Origin: Bursaphelenchus xylophilus
Taxonomy: Eukaryota > Nematoda > Chromadorea > Rhabditida > Aphelenchoididae
Assembly: GCA_904066235.2 (NCBI GenBank)
Contig: CAJFCV020000001.1
Location: 12,333,291-12,397,290, forward strand
Length of the DNA: 64,000 bases
Reading direction: 5' to 3'
In this document: positions 44,408 through 54,755 of the stretch, one piece after another
Position numbering within the stretch: the first letter of the stretch is position 1
Layout of the letters: every line of letters starts with the position of its first letter
Notes under the pieces: generated by a model
What the model saw: the letters and a program-made list of their open reading frames with translations, nothing else
Database searches by the model: none
What the model was told of the DNA's origin: nothing
Translations under genes and position numbers: made by a program

Positions 44408-44981
44408 GTAAGCAGGTTTTTTTATTTTTTAGTGGTTAAAATGCCCAGGCCCATCAAACCTCGAAGGTAATGCCAGAATAAGCTCGTCTTGACAACCCAA
44501 AAAGTATTAAAGTACTTTTAGATGGAAAAATTATGTTATCCATGATCAAGATCAATATCCTGCCGAGGAAGCGCCTCAGCAGGACTCCAATGTAATGGAA
44601 CGTGTGAGCAGTTTTATAACTATATTAGTTATGAAACGGGAGCAAATAGAGAGATTTTACTAACCTCGATCGCGGAATTCTTGGAGGAGAAGGTGCGCAG
44701 ATCTCGACTTGTCAAGAATGAGGTTTGGGGTCTTTAGAGAAGGGAAGAGAGAGAGTTTCGTCAACTGTGGCTCTTGTTTACCTATTTTATAGAATAATTG
44801 GGTCAAATCCGTAAAAAAATTGACTTTAATTTTGTCATGTATAACATGGTTAATATCAGTCCGAAACGCCAAATTGAAATTTCAGATATGTGTAATCGTA
44901 GAAAAAGCTATTTTATGACCAAATCGGTACAAATAAATGATCAGCAAAGCTGCTAGGACGTGCAACAGTTTATTTGTAGGT
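44408..44981. other. No recognisable gene
   Basis: Intron-like or intergenic sequence with partial similarity to the right arm. No supported ORF. Confidence 0.5.
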
Positions 44982-44989
44982 CTTGACCA

Positions 44990-47135
44990 GAGATTGCCAC
45001 GGTCAAAATTTTGCTCCGGCTCCGGCTCTTAGCTCCCAGAGCCGGAGCCGGGGCCAAATTTGCAGCTCCGGCTCTTGGCTCCGCGCAAAATTTAAAAAGG
45101 CTCCGGCTCCGAAACCCGGCTCCTATACTGGTTGACAAAATTTTCTTTCCACCTCGTATCTCGGGAACTGCTGGGCCTAGAACCTCAAAATTCGGCATAG
45201 AAACATCATGGGACAATCTAACACCATACCCAAAAAATCATACCATTTGATGCACTTTCAGTGCACTTTTTATGCAATCGGCAAAAAAAGAGGTGACAAA
45301 ATTTTCTTTCCACTTTGGAAGAACGTTTGTAAATTAAAAGCCAAAGGCATGATTGTGGTATCGTTGTGATCGCGAAGAAGTCCTCTTTCTATCCGTGTCA
45401 CAATTTGACAGGAGTTTTCGTTTGTTCGCCCTTGGGCGTCTGCTCATCATTGCGTTGTCCGTTTTCGGCCAAATTGGTGGACAGAGAAGCTCGCAGAAGG
45501 CCCAATGAGATGAAACTGCCCTTAAAAAATCTGGCATTTATGTCTGCAACATTGTTTACACCAGCATTAAAATTAGATTTAATTTAAGTGTGTTGCGTGT
45601 GAAAAAGCGCCACCTTTAGAGTGCGCGAAACCGGGAAATTGCTTATGTACAGAATGGAAACGTCGAAATGACATGCCTTTGCAGTACATATGGCGTATTT
45701 TAGGTATTATACGACCGTATGTGTTGAAGCCCACCGTCTTACCTTACCCCCTGTGGTCTATGTCGTCTTAGGTAATACAGGTTGTTGCACTACATGACGG
45801 AGAGGCATTACCATAACTTAAAATTGATATATTGGGAAATTTGACTGCCAGACTACTTTAATACATTGAGATTGACCCGCCTTTAACGTTTTTGCTACGA
45901 CAAATAATTTGCGCGGGAAGCTTAGGGTTGCAAATCTTGCACATGGGGCATGGGCTACCATTCTTCTGCTCACAACTAAGCGCGACATCAGATACTAAAA
46001 TCTTCGGTGTTTTTAAAGTCTGCAGTATCATAGAAAATATATCAGCAGGAAAAGTTATTTGAATTATCTGCAGTATTCCCATAATAACGTAATTTTCTGG
46101 CAACGAGAGGCTTGGAAGTGCACATTTTCCCATGCAACACACTTAAATTGAATCTAATTTTAATGCCGGTGTAAAAAATGTTGCAGATATAAATACCAGA
46201 TTTTTTAAGGGCAGTTTCATCTCATTGGGCCTTCTGCGAGCTTCTCTGTCCACCAATTTGGCCGAAAACGGACAACGCAATGATGAGCAGACGCCCAAGG
46301 GCGAACAAAGGAAAACTCCTGTCAAATTGTGACACGGATAGAAAGAGGACTTCTTCGCGATCACAACGATACCACAATCATGCCTTTGGCTTTTAATTTA
46401 CAAACGTTCTTCCAAAGTGGAAAGAAAATTTTGTCACCTCTTTTTTTGCCGATTGCATAAAAAGTGCACTGAAAGTGCATCAAATGGTATGATTTTTTGG
46501 GTATGGTGTTAGATTGTCCCATGATGTTTCTATGCCGAATTTTGAGGTTCTAGGCCCAGCAGTTCCCGAGATACGAGGTGGAAAGAAAATTTTGTCAACC
46601 AGTATATGCAAAATGTTTTTTTTTAAATATTTTTCCAAAAATAAAAGTTACTAGTGCCCAGAAATCATATAGCCAACGTTTTTGCAGTCAAGCCACATCC
46701 TCCGCAGCACGTCAATCCAGCGCATTTCCTGAACCGTTTCGAAACTTCGTACCGTTTTCATTGGTTTAAAAGAGAGACGAAATGTCGCGAAATTATCGGC
46801 ACTTTTTCTCGCCCGAAATAATTGTTTTTTTCTCGAAAAGAAAGAAGAAAGATAAGAAAATGCGTTTTATCGGATTTTGAACGAATCACCAAAAAAGGGG
46901 CGGGAAATTTTTTCTTCTATTTTGGATTGACGTGCGCAGTGTTTTTCAAGCAAGTTGGTTTAACAAGATCACGAAATTTTTACTTTTCTGATCACTGGGA
47001 AGCCTGGCTCCGACTTTGGGCTCGGGAGCCGGAGCCGACCCCAAAATTTCCGGCTCCGGCTCTGGCTCCCGGCTCGGAGCCAGAGCCGCTCAGAGCCGGA
47101 GCCAAGAGCCGGCTCCGGAGCCGTGGCAATCTCTG
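44990..47135. mobile_element. hAT-like non-autonomous element, 8-bp duplication
   Basis: 2146 bp. Ends are perfect inverted repeats CAGAGATTGCCACGG and CCGTGGCAATCTCTG, flanked by an 8-bp duplication GTCTTGAC at 44982-44989 and 47136-47143. Subterminal regions on both sides are packed with GCTCCGGCTCC and GGAGCCGGAGCC repeats, inverted relative to each other. The 8-bp duplication, CAG start and clustered subterminal motifs are hallmarks of hAT elements. No transposase ORF is present. A second element is nested inside at 45126-46604. Confidence 0.9.
45126..46604. mobile_element. TA-flanked element with about 480-bp inverted repeats and IR/DR layout, nested in the hAT
   Basis: Left and right arms (about 45126-45605 and 46125-46604) are near-perfect inverted copies starting TACTGGTTGACAAAATTTTC with TA on both sides. 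Each arm has the sequence GACAAAATTTTCTTTCCAC twice in the same direction: at the tip (about 45132 and 46598) and about 160 bp inside (about 45293 and 46436). That is the IR/DR arrangement of some Tc1/mariner transposons. The mirrored 73-residue frames are by-products of the arms. The central 550 bp has a weak CX2CX2C reading and no transposase. Confidence 0.88.
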
Positions 47136-47282
47136 GTCTTGACCTTCAATTGTAATATCGCTACTACTTTTTTTGCCGTAGACCGATTTTGATAAGATTT
47201 GGCATTTTTGATCCTTGATTAAGTCTTAACAAAACTCCTTGATCAGATTCCCCATTTAAAGTAAAAAAATTTTCTGATCGTT

Positions 47283-47399
47283 GTGCGCCGTGGCAATTCC
47301 CCGTTTTTTCACTAGCGACAGGCACTTTCGCGCGAGCTCACTCCAACTTTCTCGCGCGACACCCGCGACAAATGTGTCAGGACTTTATGGCGCGACTAG
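47283..47399. mobile_element. CTAGTCGCG miniature element, truncated copy
   Basis: Shares GGCAATTCCCCGTTTTT, CACTAGCGACA and the right end GTCAGGACTTTATGGCGCG then ACTAG with 41325-41476, but lacks the left terminal repeat. Confidence 0.75.
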
Positions 47400-47465
47400 T
47401 ATTGTTCATGAGATTGTTAACCTTATTTTTGCGTTTTTCGCCTTCTAATCTACCTTTTCTTTCAG

Positions 47466-47590
47466 ATTCCCTCAAGTCCCACAAGATTCAATCAGTCCAG
47501 GCCACTTCCCAGCCAATAAGAAGGATCTACAAATCTAATTTGATCTATTTGTTGTTGTGTTTTTATTGTTTTTGTTTGCTTTGAAAGGGG
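47466..47590 (+). CDS. G2-path distal exon, left copy
   Basis: CTTTCAG before. One frame reads SLKSHKIQSVQATSQPIRRI then YKSNLIYLLL; another ends at TAA after KKDLQI. The right-arm counterpart is the complement of 54156-54010 and shares CAGTCCAGGC-ACTTCCCAGCCAA. Probably a 3' exon with 3' UTR. Confidence 0.35.
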
Positions 47591-47943
47591 AAGGGGAAAT
47601 GGAAAAAAGGGGTCGTGTGAAGAAGGTAAGTGACAAGAGTTGGTCCGAATGATTCAATAGGCAAATTTATGTCGTTTTTTTATTCGCGTAGGTGTTAAGG
47701 GCCTTTTCGAGCGGTTCTATAGGCAAATTTATGCTGAATTTTTTTATTCGGGCTCCGTACATAGCATAATTGATGGTTTAGTCCGAAAGTGAGGGTACCC
47801 TGAATATCTATAGGTTTTTGGCTGGGAAAGACGATAAATTGTGCATGGGTTTTCACGGGTTTATCGGCCGAATTACGCATCCCTGGGGACATTGGGAAGT
47901 TTCGGCCTAGCGGATTGATTTTCTAGAAGGGTAGGATATATAC

Positions 47944-48272
47944 TTGGGGTGGGGGATAGCTACAGCAAGGGCAGTTGGATTAGTTCTGTTTATCATGTGC
48001 TCGGCCGTAAAAGCGCCATTTATATCGGTATTGTGTTGTTTGACTTGTGTATCGAAGCCGAAAACGGCGGATTCATCAGCGAAAACACCGGGAATTGGGC
48101 CCTGGGTGCTAGCCGTCTGGAAGGCCGCCGGACTGAAGTCGGCGACAGGTGCTGTGCAAAAACAAAAGTTTTCTTTGCAGTGTTTCTTGCTTTCTTTGGG
48201 GAGCCTTTTCATCGCGTCAAAAATTTTTTTCATAGCGCCAAAAATCAGCCCGGCAACTTCCCGGAAGCAGTA
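47944..48272 (+). CDS. Conserved segment near the spacer, left copy
   Basis: Reads FISVLCCLTCVSKPKTADSS then AKTPGIGP; the right arm (complement of about 53460-53330) gives SVLCRLNRVLKPKMAGSSAK. Matching residues in one frame suggest coding origin. No family recognised, and the left copy is cut by a miniature element at 48273. Confidence 0.35.
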
Positions 48273-48564
48273 TTAGCATTTTCACAAAGTGCCTGGACAT
48301 TTTTTTCGGTCCGCACCGTGCACAAAAGCCCGCGATGTTTTGCACCGTGCATTGAACTTTCTTTGGTTTTGCACTGTGCATTTGGAATATCACTGCGACA
48401 AAACCTTTTCTCAACTGCACCGCCGCGAGAATTTGCACAGTGCAAACGGTCTGTTTTAGACATGCACGGTGCGCAAAGGCAAAAATCCACAATGCGTTGA
48501 CGACAAAAGTTCAAGATGCCCTGTGCGACAGCGAAAAAATGTCCACGCACTTTGATAATGCTAG
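48273..48564. mobile_element. GCACCGTGCA-rich miniature element, left copy
   Basis: 292 bp, inverted ends sharing TTAGCATT...AAAGTGC.TGGACAT, TA on both sides. Inside, the palindromic motif GCACNGTGC occurs about five times (for example near 48316, 48340, 48366, 48439 and 48463). Related to 53672-53932. Confidence 0.8.
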
Positions 48565-49049
48565 TATCCAGGCTTCCACTGGTGGGTAAGCTCCCGGAAT
48601 CCGCTGGTCTTCGCCTTCCAACGCCGTCAGTGCTGCATCGTCTATTTTTATCCGGCCAGCTGTAGAATCATTGTGAATTGGGCAACGGGACGTCTATGGG
48701 CCCCCGAATTGCCTCGCAGGTTGCGGAAGTGTTCTTCTTTCTGGTCGCAACCACCTTTTGCAGGTTATTTTTTATGCTTTGGCGATAGCGTAAGAAAAGC
48801 GGTTCGCCCATAAACGACTCGGGCAAACGGGCCCAGACAAACCCGGCTTTTATAGAATTAATTCAGAATAGCTGGGGCAAGAAAATTTAGCAGTTGTCTG
48901 AAGTTTTTGGGGTCAAAGTCAATCATAAAAGGGTATTTGAAACGGAGATTCTGCATTGACTCCTATTCTGATTTCTATAACCTTTTCTGTGGGGTGGCAA
49001 CTTTTCACAAATTCAACGGTCTCTTAATGATATATGTATTCGATGGTAA
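48565..49049. other. End of left arm and start of spacer
   Basis: 48565-48760 still matches the right arm (ATTGGGCAACGGGACG with ATTGGGCAACGGGGCG near 53220). Beyond about 48760 no mirror match is seen. No supported gene. Confidence 0.5.
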
Positions 49050-49820
49050 CAGAAATTTCAAGTGATAATCATCCATCACAAACTTCGGGTATTAGGAATG
49101 AGATAATGAGGTTATTAAATGTATATACATGAAAGGACATGTACGCCATATCATTCGGCTGGGAATGGAGCAGTTGAGAGGACGTTCGGAACCTATCAAC
49201 AGATGCTAACAAAGACAATGGCGGGAACAGGACTTGATTTTGATGAATTGCTTCCATCGGTAACATTCAGCTATAACTGCACTCCTCACGATACGACGGG
49301 CGAGGCACCTTTCTTTATGGTATTCGGACGTGACCCGGTTCTACCGTTTAATACAATTCTACACCAAAGGAGGAAATGGAGTGTCTCGGATATAGATGAC
49401 TATAAGACAACGTTGATAACGGCGCTGCGAGAGAGTTGGGGCGCAGCGGCGGAGATGCTCAAGAAACAGGCGGTAAAAATGCAAAATGCATTCAGCAAAA
49501 AGGCAAGAAAGATTGAGTCCCAAGTAGGGGACAAAATAATGGCCAAGAGGGTTCAGGCACCAAAGAATATTTCGCAAAAAATTGCATCATTGTGGACGGG
49601 ACTCTACAGGGTAATTGAAGTCAGGAAACCGAGACTTTTAGCGGTTAGCATTGATGACCCTAGAGCCAAACCGCGTTGGTTTCATTTTGATCAAGTAAAA
49701 ATAACAGAGGACGTGTTGGTAACTCCAAGTGGACCAAGTTTTGCCATTGCGTCGTATGAGAAAAAAAGGAAGAGAATATTCCGGGATACAACCATAAAAT
49801 CGGGGAAGATCCCAAGCTGA
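49050..49820 (+). pseudogene. Ty3/gypsy-like integrase remnant
   Basis: The C-terminal part of a retroelement integrase. SSDNHPSQTSG (about 49055-49090) fits the second catalytic Asp region. After a one-base frame break near 49127-49135 the reading continues TPYHSAGNGAVERTFGTYQQ, which holds the catalytic Glu, then TTGEAPFFMVFGRDPVLPF, typical of animal Ty3/gypsy integrases. A C-terminal DNA-binding part follows (QVGDKIMAKRV...LWTGLYRVIEV), ending at TGA 49818-49820. The N-terminal HHCC domain, first Asp, reverse transcriptase and protease are absent, so it is 5'-truncated. No LTR pair was found around it. Confidence 0.8.
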
Positions 49821-49972
49821 AGGAGATGGCACAGAACGAGGATATACAAGGAGGTTCATCTAACTAAGTTGCCCACACATTCTTACAATCTAACAATAAG
49901 ATCAAAAGGCCCAAGTTGAAGTGAATCGGCGAGAGTAATTGTAGGAATTGGAATTAGATGTACAGGGTGTTT

Positions 49973-50488
49973 CAAGAAATGTGAAGGAAAGTAGGAGGCT
50001 TTAACTTTCGGCGGAGGCGGCGCAGAGAGTTCGTTTTTGGAACATGTATTTTTAAGCAACATTATTTTTGCCTATGAAATCACAAGATTTTTAAGTGCAA
50101 ACTGAGGTCGCTACAACCTTTTGAAAAAGGGCTCTTTTACCCCGAAAACCAATATTTGCTTAATTTTCAACGTGTTGGCAACATCCTTCCCTTTTTTCAA
50201 CGTCAACTCTATCGAAGCCCCCAAAAAATCCGAAATTTCTTGGTGATTTTCAACCGAAAAGCTCTGAAATTTCTCGATCATTTTCAACCGAAAACCCCTG
50301 GTTTTCGGGGTAAAAGAGCCCTTTTTCAAAACGTTGTAGCGACCTCAGTTTGCACTTAAAAATCTTGTTATTTCATAGGCAAAAAATAATGTCGCTTAAA
50401 AATACATATTCCAAAAACGAACTCTCTGCGCCGCCTCTATCGAGAGTTATAGCCTCCTACTTTCCTTCACGTTTCTTGAAAGACCCTG
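49973..50488. mobile_element. TACAGGGTG miniature element, mariner-like
   Basis: 516 bp with about 180-bp inverted repeats, tips CAGGGTGTTTCAAG and CTTGAAAGACCCTG, TA on each side (49971-49972, 50489-50490). The CAGGGTG tip and TA target are common in mariner relatives. No transposase. Confidence 0.88.
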
Positions 50489-50490
50489 TA

Positions 50491-51378
50491 TAATGGGGAG
50501 CTGTAATATTGTTTTTGTGTGCAATATTTGAGAGTACAGTAATGTGAGTGGTACATTGGTGTCAGTTTCGGTTGCTGTCCTTGTTGCGTATTTTTGAGGT
50601 ATCATTGGAATGGAAGAAGAGTCGGACATTTGGCCGAAAGAGGAAAAGACGCATAAGTGTTTCGCCGTAACAAAGGGCCGTTTAAACAAAGTGTGTTTAC
50701 AAGAAACGGAGCGGGGGACACTTACAAAAGTGGCCAGATCGGAAGATAAGAACAGAAAAATGCGATGGCAGAAAAATGCGATGGCAGACGCGCCAGGACG
50801 GATCAGAAGATGCTCACACAGTCATTTTTGCGGAATTGTGGGGGCTGCGGGCTAACCGCTCGTCGCTCAGGAAACGAAGAAGATGAGTTTTTATGGCGCA
50901 GGGTTACGGTAGTTTGATTTTTGTGTCGGGGTTACATATAAGTTACCAAGATGATGGTATAATTTTATGAGATACTGGGGATGAGTATAATATATCACGC
51001 TATACGTGTATTAAGATTGTAACGGTATTCGGCAGTTTTTGGATTGGATTGATGTCATAAATTGTGTTGTACATATATTAAGGTTACGACAATTTTTGGT
51101 AGACTTTTGGATTGGATTGTTGTTATAAATTATGTTATACGTGTATTAAGGCCATAACGGTATACGGTAGATTTTTGACTTGGATTGATGTTACAAATTG
51201 CGTTATACGACAAATGACAACGTGTCATGGGGATCGCGGAAATCACTGTATTTTGGGTTATATATCTACGCGAAGGGGATTATTGAGATAGCGTGAAAAC
51301 GGTATTCGATTGGCTGTTAAGTTGGGTTGACATTGCAGAGTTATTTTCTTCAAACGAACAATTTGCGATCAAAGAAAA
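50491..51378. other. Non-coding stretch with a short tandem repeat
   Basis: At about 51005-51210 three copies of a 66-70-bp unit, TATTAAGR...GGTAGA-TTTTTGGATTGGATTG..GTTATAAATT, are seen. The frame at 50610-50855 (start MEEESDIWPKEEK) has no recognisable motif. Possibly the 3' region of the retroelement remnant. Confidence 0.5.
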
Positions 51379-52549
51379 ATGATGGGAAGCAACCAAGCCA
51401 GACCCATTGAAGAGGGAGAAGGACGTGTTGAGCAGGAGAATGTGGAGATTGGCCTTGTTGAGCAGGAGAATGTGGAGATGGGCCTTGTTGAGCAAGAGAA
51501 TGTTGTGATTGGCCAAGTGGACCAGCAAGGCAACGAGGAAGATGGAGGAGTCAACCAAGAGAGGAATGTTCAAGTGGATGGTGCTGTCGTAAAACCAGAA
51601 TTGGAAGAACAATTGGTACGAATGGAGGAGGAAGACCGAGAACCTGATGCTGATGATGGAAGGGTTCACAGGAACATCATCGACAAACAGCACATCAGAT
51701 TAGCCGAGTACCAGCTACGCATCGAAGAGCGTAAACAGGAAATATCAGAGTATTTGGAAGTCATCAGAGAACTCGAAGGCACGGTGGGCTCCTTGCAGGC
51801 GCGTCTTGAAGATTTGGAGGAGAGAATCCAGGTCATGGCCAACGCGCCGATGTTGATGACTGGATTGACGGTCTTCACAAAGTCTACGATGGATACGATG
51901 ACGTAGCCGGTGTTTAGTGGTAGAAGATTGGACGTGGCGCGCATGCGCCAAGTGTATTCGGTTTTCCCTAACGCACCTTTTCATCGTCTAATTGGCACCG
52001 AAACGAGAGGTGCAAGAAGGCCGGTAGATGGAACTCCAATTGAGTATATTGTTGTGTATACAAACGGTATCTTTTCACTCGCGGCAACTCGGGAGGAACA
52101 ATATGCGATCGGTACCCGAATTTGTTCAGCTCGGCACAAAAGAGTCGAATGCCCACATTGCTTTACCGGTCGGTTCAGTGGTGGAAGTATCGTAATTTTG
52201 CAATGTGATCAACTCAGAATCGAATGCGAACGTGTTAAGAGGATTGGCTGGATGTAAGGTGCCAGGAATGGTGGGTTTACCGCACCCGGCGGGTATTGCG
52301 ACAAGATTTCGGGTAAACTATCGACCATGGACCCGGGATGAGAGGGCGGTCGTCTCCAGGGTAATTTTCACAAGGGACTATAGAGATAGAGAAGTTCCAT
52401 CCGACGCTCATTTCCGCGCGGTGTTAGTGCTCCAAAGGAATTTGGAAGAACAATTGTCGATGGGATTCGACCAGTTTGTGCGAACAGCACCGAGACCAAG
52501 TGAAAACGACGTAGTAATAGTGAGGTCAACGTGGCGTACCCAGAAATGA
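51379..52549 (+). CDS. Unrecognised coiled-coil ORF with one in-frame TAG and one frame change
   Basis: ATG at 51379. Residues about 15-50 contain a 10-residue tandem repeat (VEQENVEIGL, VEQENVEMGL, VEQENVVIGQ). Residues about 95-155 form a strong coiled coil (LAEYQLRIEERKQEISEYLE). The frame meets a single TAG at 51904-51906 and continues in the same frame to 52257 (VYSVFPNAPFHRLIG..., CPHCFTG). It then continues in the +1 frame from the overlap at 52205 to TGA/stop 52549 (GIATRFRVNYRPWTRDERAV...). I know no family with this layout. It could be a gag/env-like ORF of a retroelement using readthrough, or a decaying gene. It sits in the spacer of the inverted duplication and has no copy in the arms. 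Confidence 0.5.
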
Positions 52550-53149
52550 GAGCCAAGTGTTATATATTGTTGTTACCGATGTATATGGCACAAAAATACT
52601 CGTCAGTGGGTCGTTTTGAGGAGGTTGGAGATGGATGTCCATATTTGGCTGGACCATCAGCGGAGCATTTGAATTTGTTATGAACAGGGTATGTGCGTAA
52701 GAGGATAACTGTTAGAGTATGATAAGTCTTTTGGTTATTGTATTGGATTATTTTATTGGATTACACACACAGTTTAAGCTACGCTGATATCATATGGATT
52801 CTACACCCCTATTCGTTCACCACCAATGTTATATGTCTTACATGCCTCGGCATGACCTACGCTTATGTCACCGTATATCTACTAGCAACTCGTTTATTCA
52901 ATTTGAATTTGGTAGACTTCTTTCTAAAGCGATGGAGGAGTCAGAGGTTCTTCTACGTGTGCACGCCCACTGGAAAGGATGGATTGTCAAGAAGAGAATA
53001 GAGATCAGATGGATTATTTCGGAGACATGGATTGGGTGCCCTATCAAGTAGATAATTTGTGTGTGTGTGTGTACAATAAATATAGTAATGTATCTCATCG
53101 GACAATTTTACTTTGAACTTAAGGGATTTGCCCTCATATATTCACAAAA
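52550..53149. other. Spacer sequence without supported gene
   Basis: Contains a (TG)n run near 53062 and a possible polyadenylation signal AATAAA at about 53075. Short overlapping frames show no motif. Confidence 0.5.
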
Positions 53150-53309
53150 CCTCGTTCCGACCAGAAGGCAGGACCCTTCAGCCAACGGCGAGAAAATTCT
53201 AGGGCCACAAAGCGCCCCGTTGCCCAATCTGCAATGGATCCGCAGCGACCGGAGCAGGAAGAAGAAGAAAGAAGAGTGCCGCTCTTACGGCTCTGGAAGC
53301 CCAAAATAT

Positions 53310-53560
53310 GATCAGCGGATCACAGCAACTCGTTGAGAAATGGCAGCTTGGTTATACGTCCGGGACTGAATCCCTGTTTTCGCTGATGAACCTGCCATTT
53401 TTGGCTTCAATACACGATTCAAACGACATAATACCGATAAAAAATGGCGCTTTTACGGCCGGATAACGAATAAAAAACCCACATCAACCCAACTATCCCT
53501 GCTGGACCTACTATTCCCGCCCTAAGTACACATCCTACCCTTCTAAATTACCAATCTCCA
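53310..53560 (-). CDS. Conserved segment near the spacer, right copy
   Basis: Counterpart of 47944-48272. The minus strand reads SVLCRLNRVLKPKMAGSSAK and on to QAAISQRVAVIR before a TGA, with a length change near KAPFF relative to the left copy. Unidentified. Confidence 0.35.
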
Positions 53561-53671
53561 AGGTAGAGAATCACCCAACATCCCCCTGAGTATAAGAAAT
53601 TTGGATTGAAAAAACCCATGCCCACAATTTCAGTTAAATTAACAATGGCAAGCTACGAAATGCCTCATTTC

Positions 53672-53932
53672 CTAGTCGTTCCAGAAAGTGCGTCGACTGT
53701 TTGCCGTGGGCCGCACCGTGCACAAACCCCTTATTTGCGGCGTAAATTTGACCGCTTGCACCGTGCAAGTCTAATATCACAACGGCCCAAGCTTTTCTCG
53801 ACGGAACCGGCGCGAATTTTGGGGGCACGAAATGAAAATGTTTCAAAAAGGATCGAAGATTTTTGATAAAAATGCTTTGTGCGGCGCGAAAAAAAGGCCG
53901 AAAAGAGTCTACGCACTTTTTGGAACGACTAG
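53672..53932. mobile_element. GCACCGTGCA miniature element, right copy
   Basis: 261 bp, inverted ends CTAGTCGTTCCAGAAAGTGC and GCACTTTTTGGAACGACTAG, with GCACCGTGCA near 53714 and 53757. TA lies on the right side only. Its terminal CTAGTCG resembles the CTAGTCGCG family, hinting at a shared transposase. Confidence 0.8.
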
Positions 53933-54009
53933 TACGTACCAATATAAAAACTCGTCATAAATTGCCTAACCATAGCACCTTTCGAGCCAATTCTGATCAC
54001 CTACCTTCT

Positions 54010-54156
54010 CATCCTTTTCTCCCATTCCCCTTTCAAAACAAATAAACAAAACGATATAAAAAACAACAACAAATAGATCAAATTCAAATTTGTAGATTCT
54101 TCTTCTTGGCTGGGAAGTTGCCTGGACTGGTCGAATCTAGTGGTACTTAAAGGAAC
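54010..54156 (-). CDS. G2-path distal exon, right copy
   Basis: TTTCAG acceptor, then a frame reading VPLSTTRFDQSRQLPSQEEE and on to STNLNLIYLLL. Positional and sequence partner of 47466-47590. Coding status uncertain. Confidence 0.35.
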
Positions 54157-54299
54157 CTGAAAGAAAAAAGGGATTAAAAGGCCAACAACTCAAAAATAAG
54201 GTCAATAATCTCATGAGCAATATAGAAATCTCGAAAAAAACGTCATTACAGTGCCTAAGATCAACCAAAATTGGTTCAAGACCTCTTTTATCGTATTTA

Positions 54300-54752
54300 C
54301 AGGGGAAGTACCCCAAGTGCGACGCTCAGATTTTCTTTAAATTTTGCACACAGGTCGGGAATAGACTAAATATCAATTCCTGAAAGTTTTAGCTCGCGCT
54401 TTGCGGGCGCCGCCGAGATATCGGACAATTTATGCCGCCGAGAGAGCACGCTAAACGTGGAGAGCGGTCAGAGAGAAAAACGCTTTTTGGCCATAACTTT
54501 GGCAGTTTCGTGCGGAAAAATCTGATTTTTTGTAGAAACATTGTCCTTTACGGCCCTTGGATATAGGCATGAAACTTTTCGTGCCGAAATTCGGCAAAAA
54601 GTCCAAAATTTTCGACGGCTTTCGATCTAAAAATCTCGGTTGTTTCTGCAAAGCGCGAGCTAGGATTCTCGCATATATCTTAGAAAAAATTGTTCTAAAT
54701 TTGTGCCAAGTTTCATCAAAATCTGAGCGTCGCACTTGGGGTACTTCCCCTG
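54300..54752. mobile_element. CAGGGGAAGTAC miniature element, copy 2
   Basis: 453 bp, inverted repeats CAGGGGAAGTACCCCAAGTG and complement, perfect 3-bp duplication TTA (54297-54299, 54753-54755). The 3-bp TTA target is typical of PIF/Harbinger (Tourist) elements; that placement is inference. Confidence 0.9.
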
Positions 54753-54755
54753 TTA

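Larger units (their letters stand above)
34200..48760 (+). repeat. Left arm of a giant diverged inverted duplication
   Basis: Landmarks recur in reverse complement in 53150-64000 in mirrored order: TATTTTGGAATAT block 34563 with 63825; GGGGAGCTCGTCTCGTCC 35084 with 63280; G2 main exon 36393-37477 with 61977-61225; hairpin cassettes 38053-38748 with 60339-59748; exon 44258-44407 with 55569-55419; exon 47466 with 54156; AGAAGGGTAGG about 47926 with 53538. Coordinate sums drift from about 98380 to 101500, explained by arm-specific insertions. Similarity is clear in exons and in several introns but far from identical, so the duplication is old. The extent left of 34200 is not established. Confidence 0.88.

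Noticed and set aside
45366..46364. Pair of matching 73-residue genes on opposite strands
   Set aside because: They are the two inverted arms of the nested TA-flanked transposon.
44900..47200. GC-rich CpG-island-like promoter from GGAGCCGGAGCC
   Set aside because: The repeats are the subterminal parts of a hAT element with a clear 8-bp target duplication.
48290..48550. Overlapping ORFs on both strands as genes
   Set aside because: They lie inside an inverted-repeat miniature element and have no independent support.
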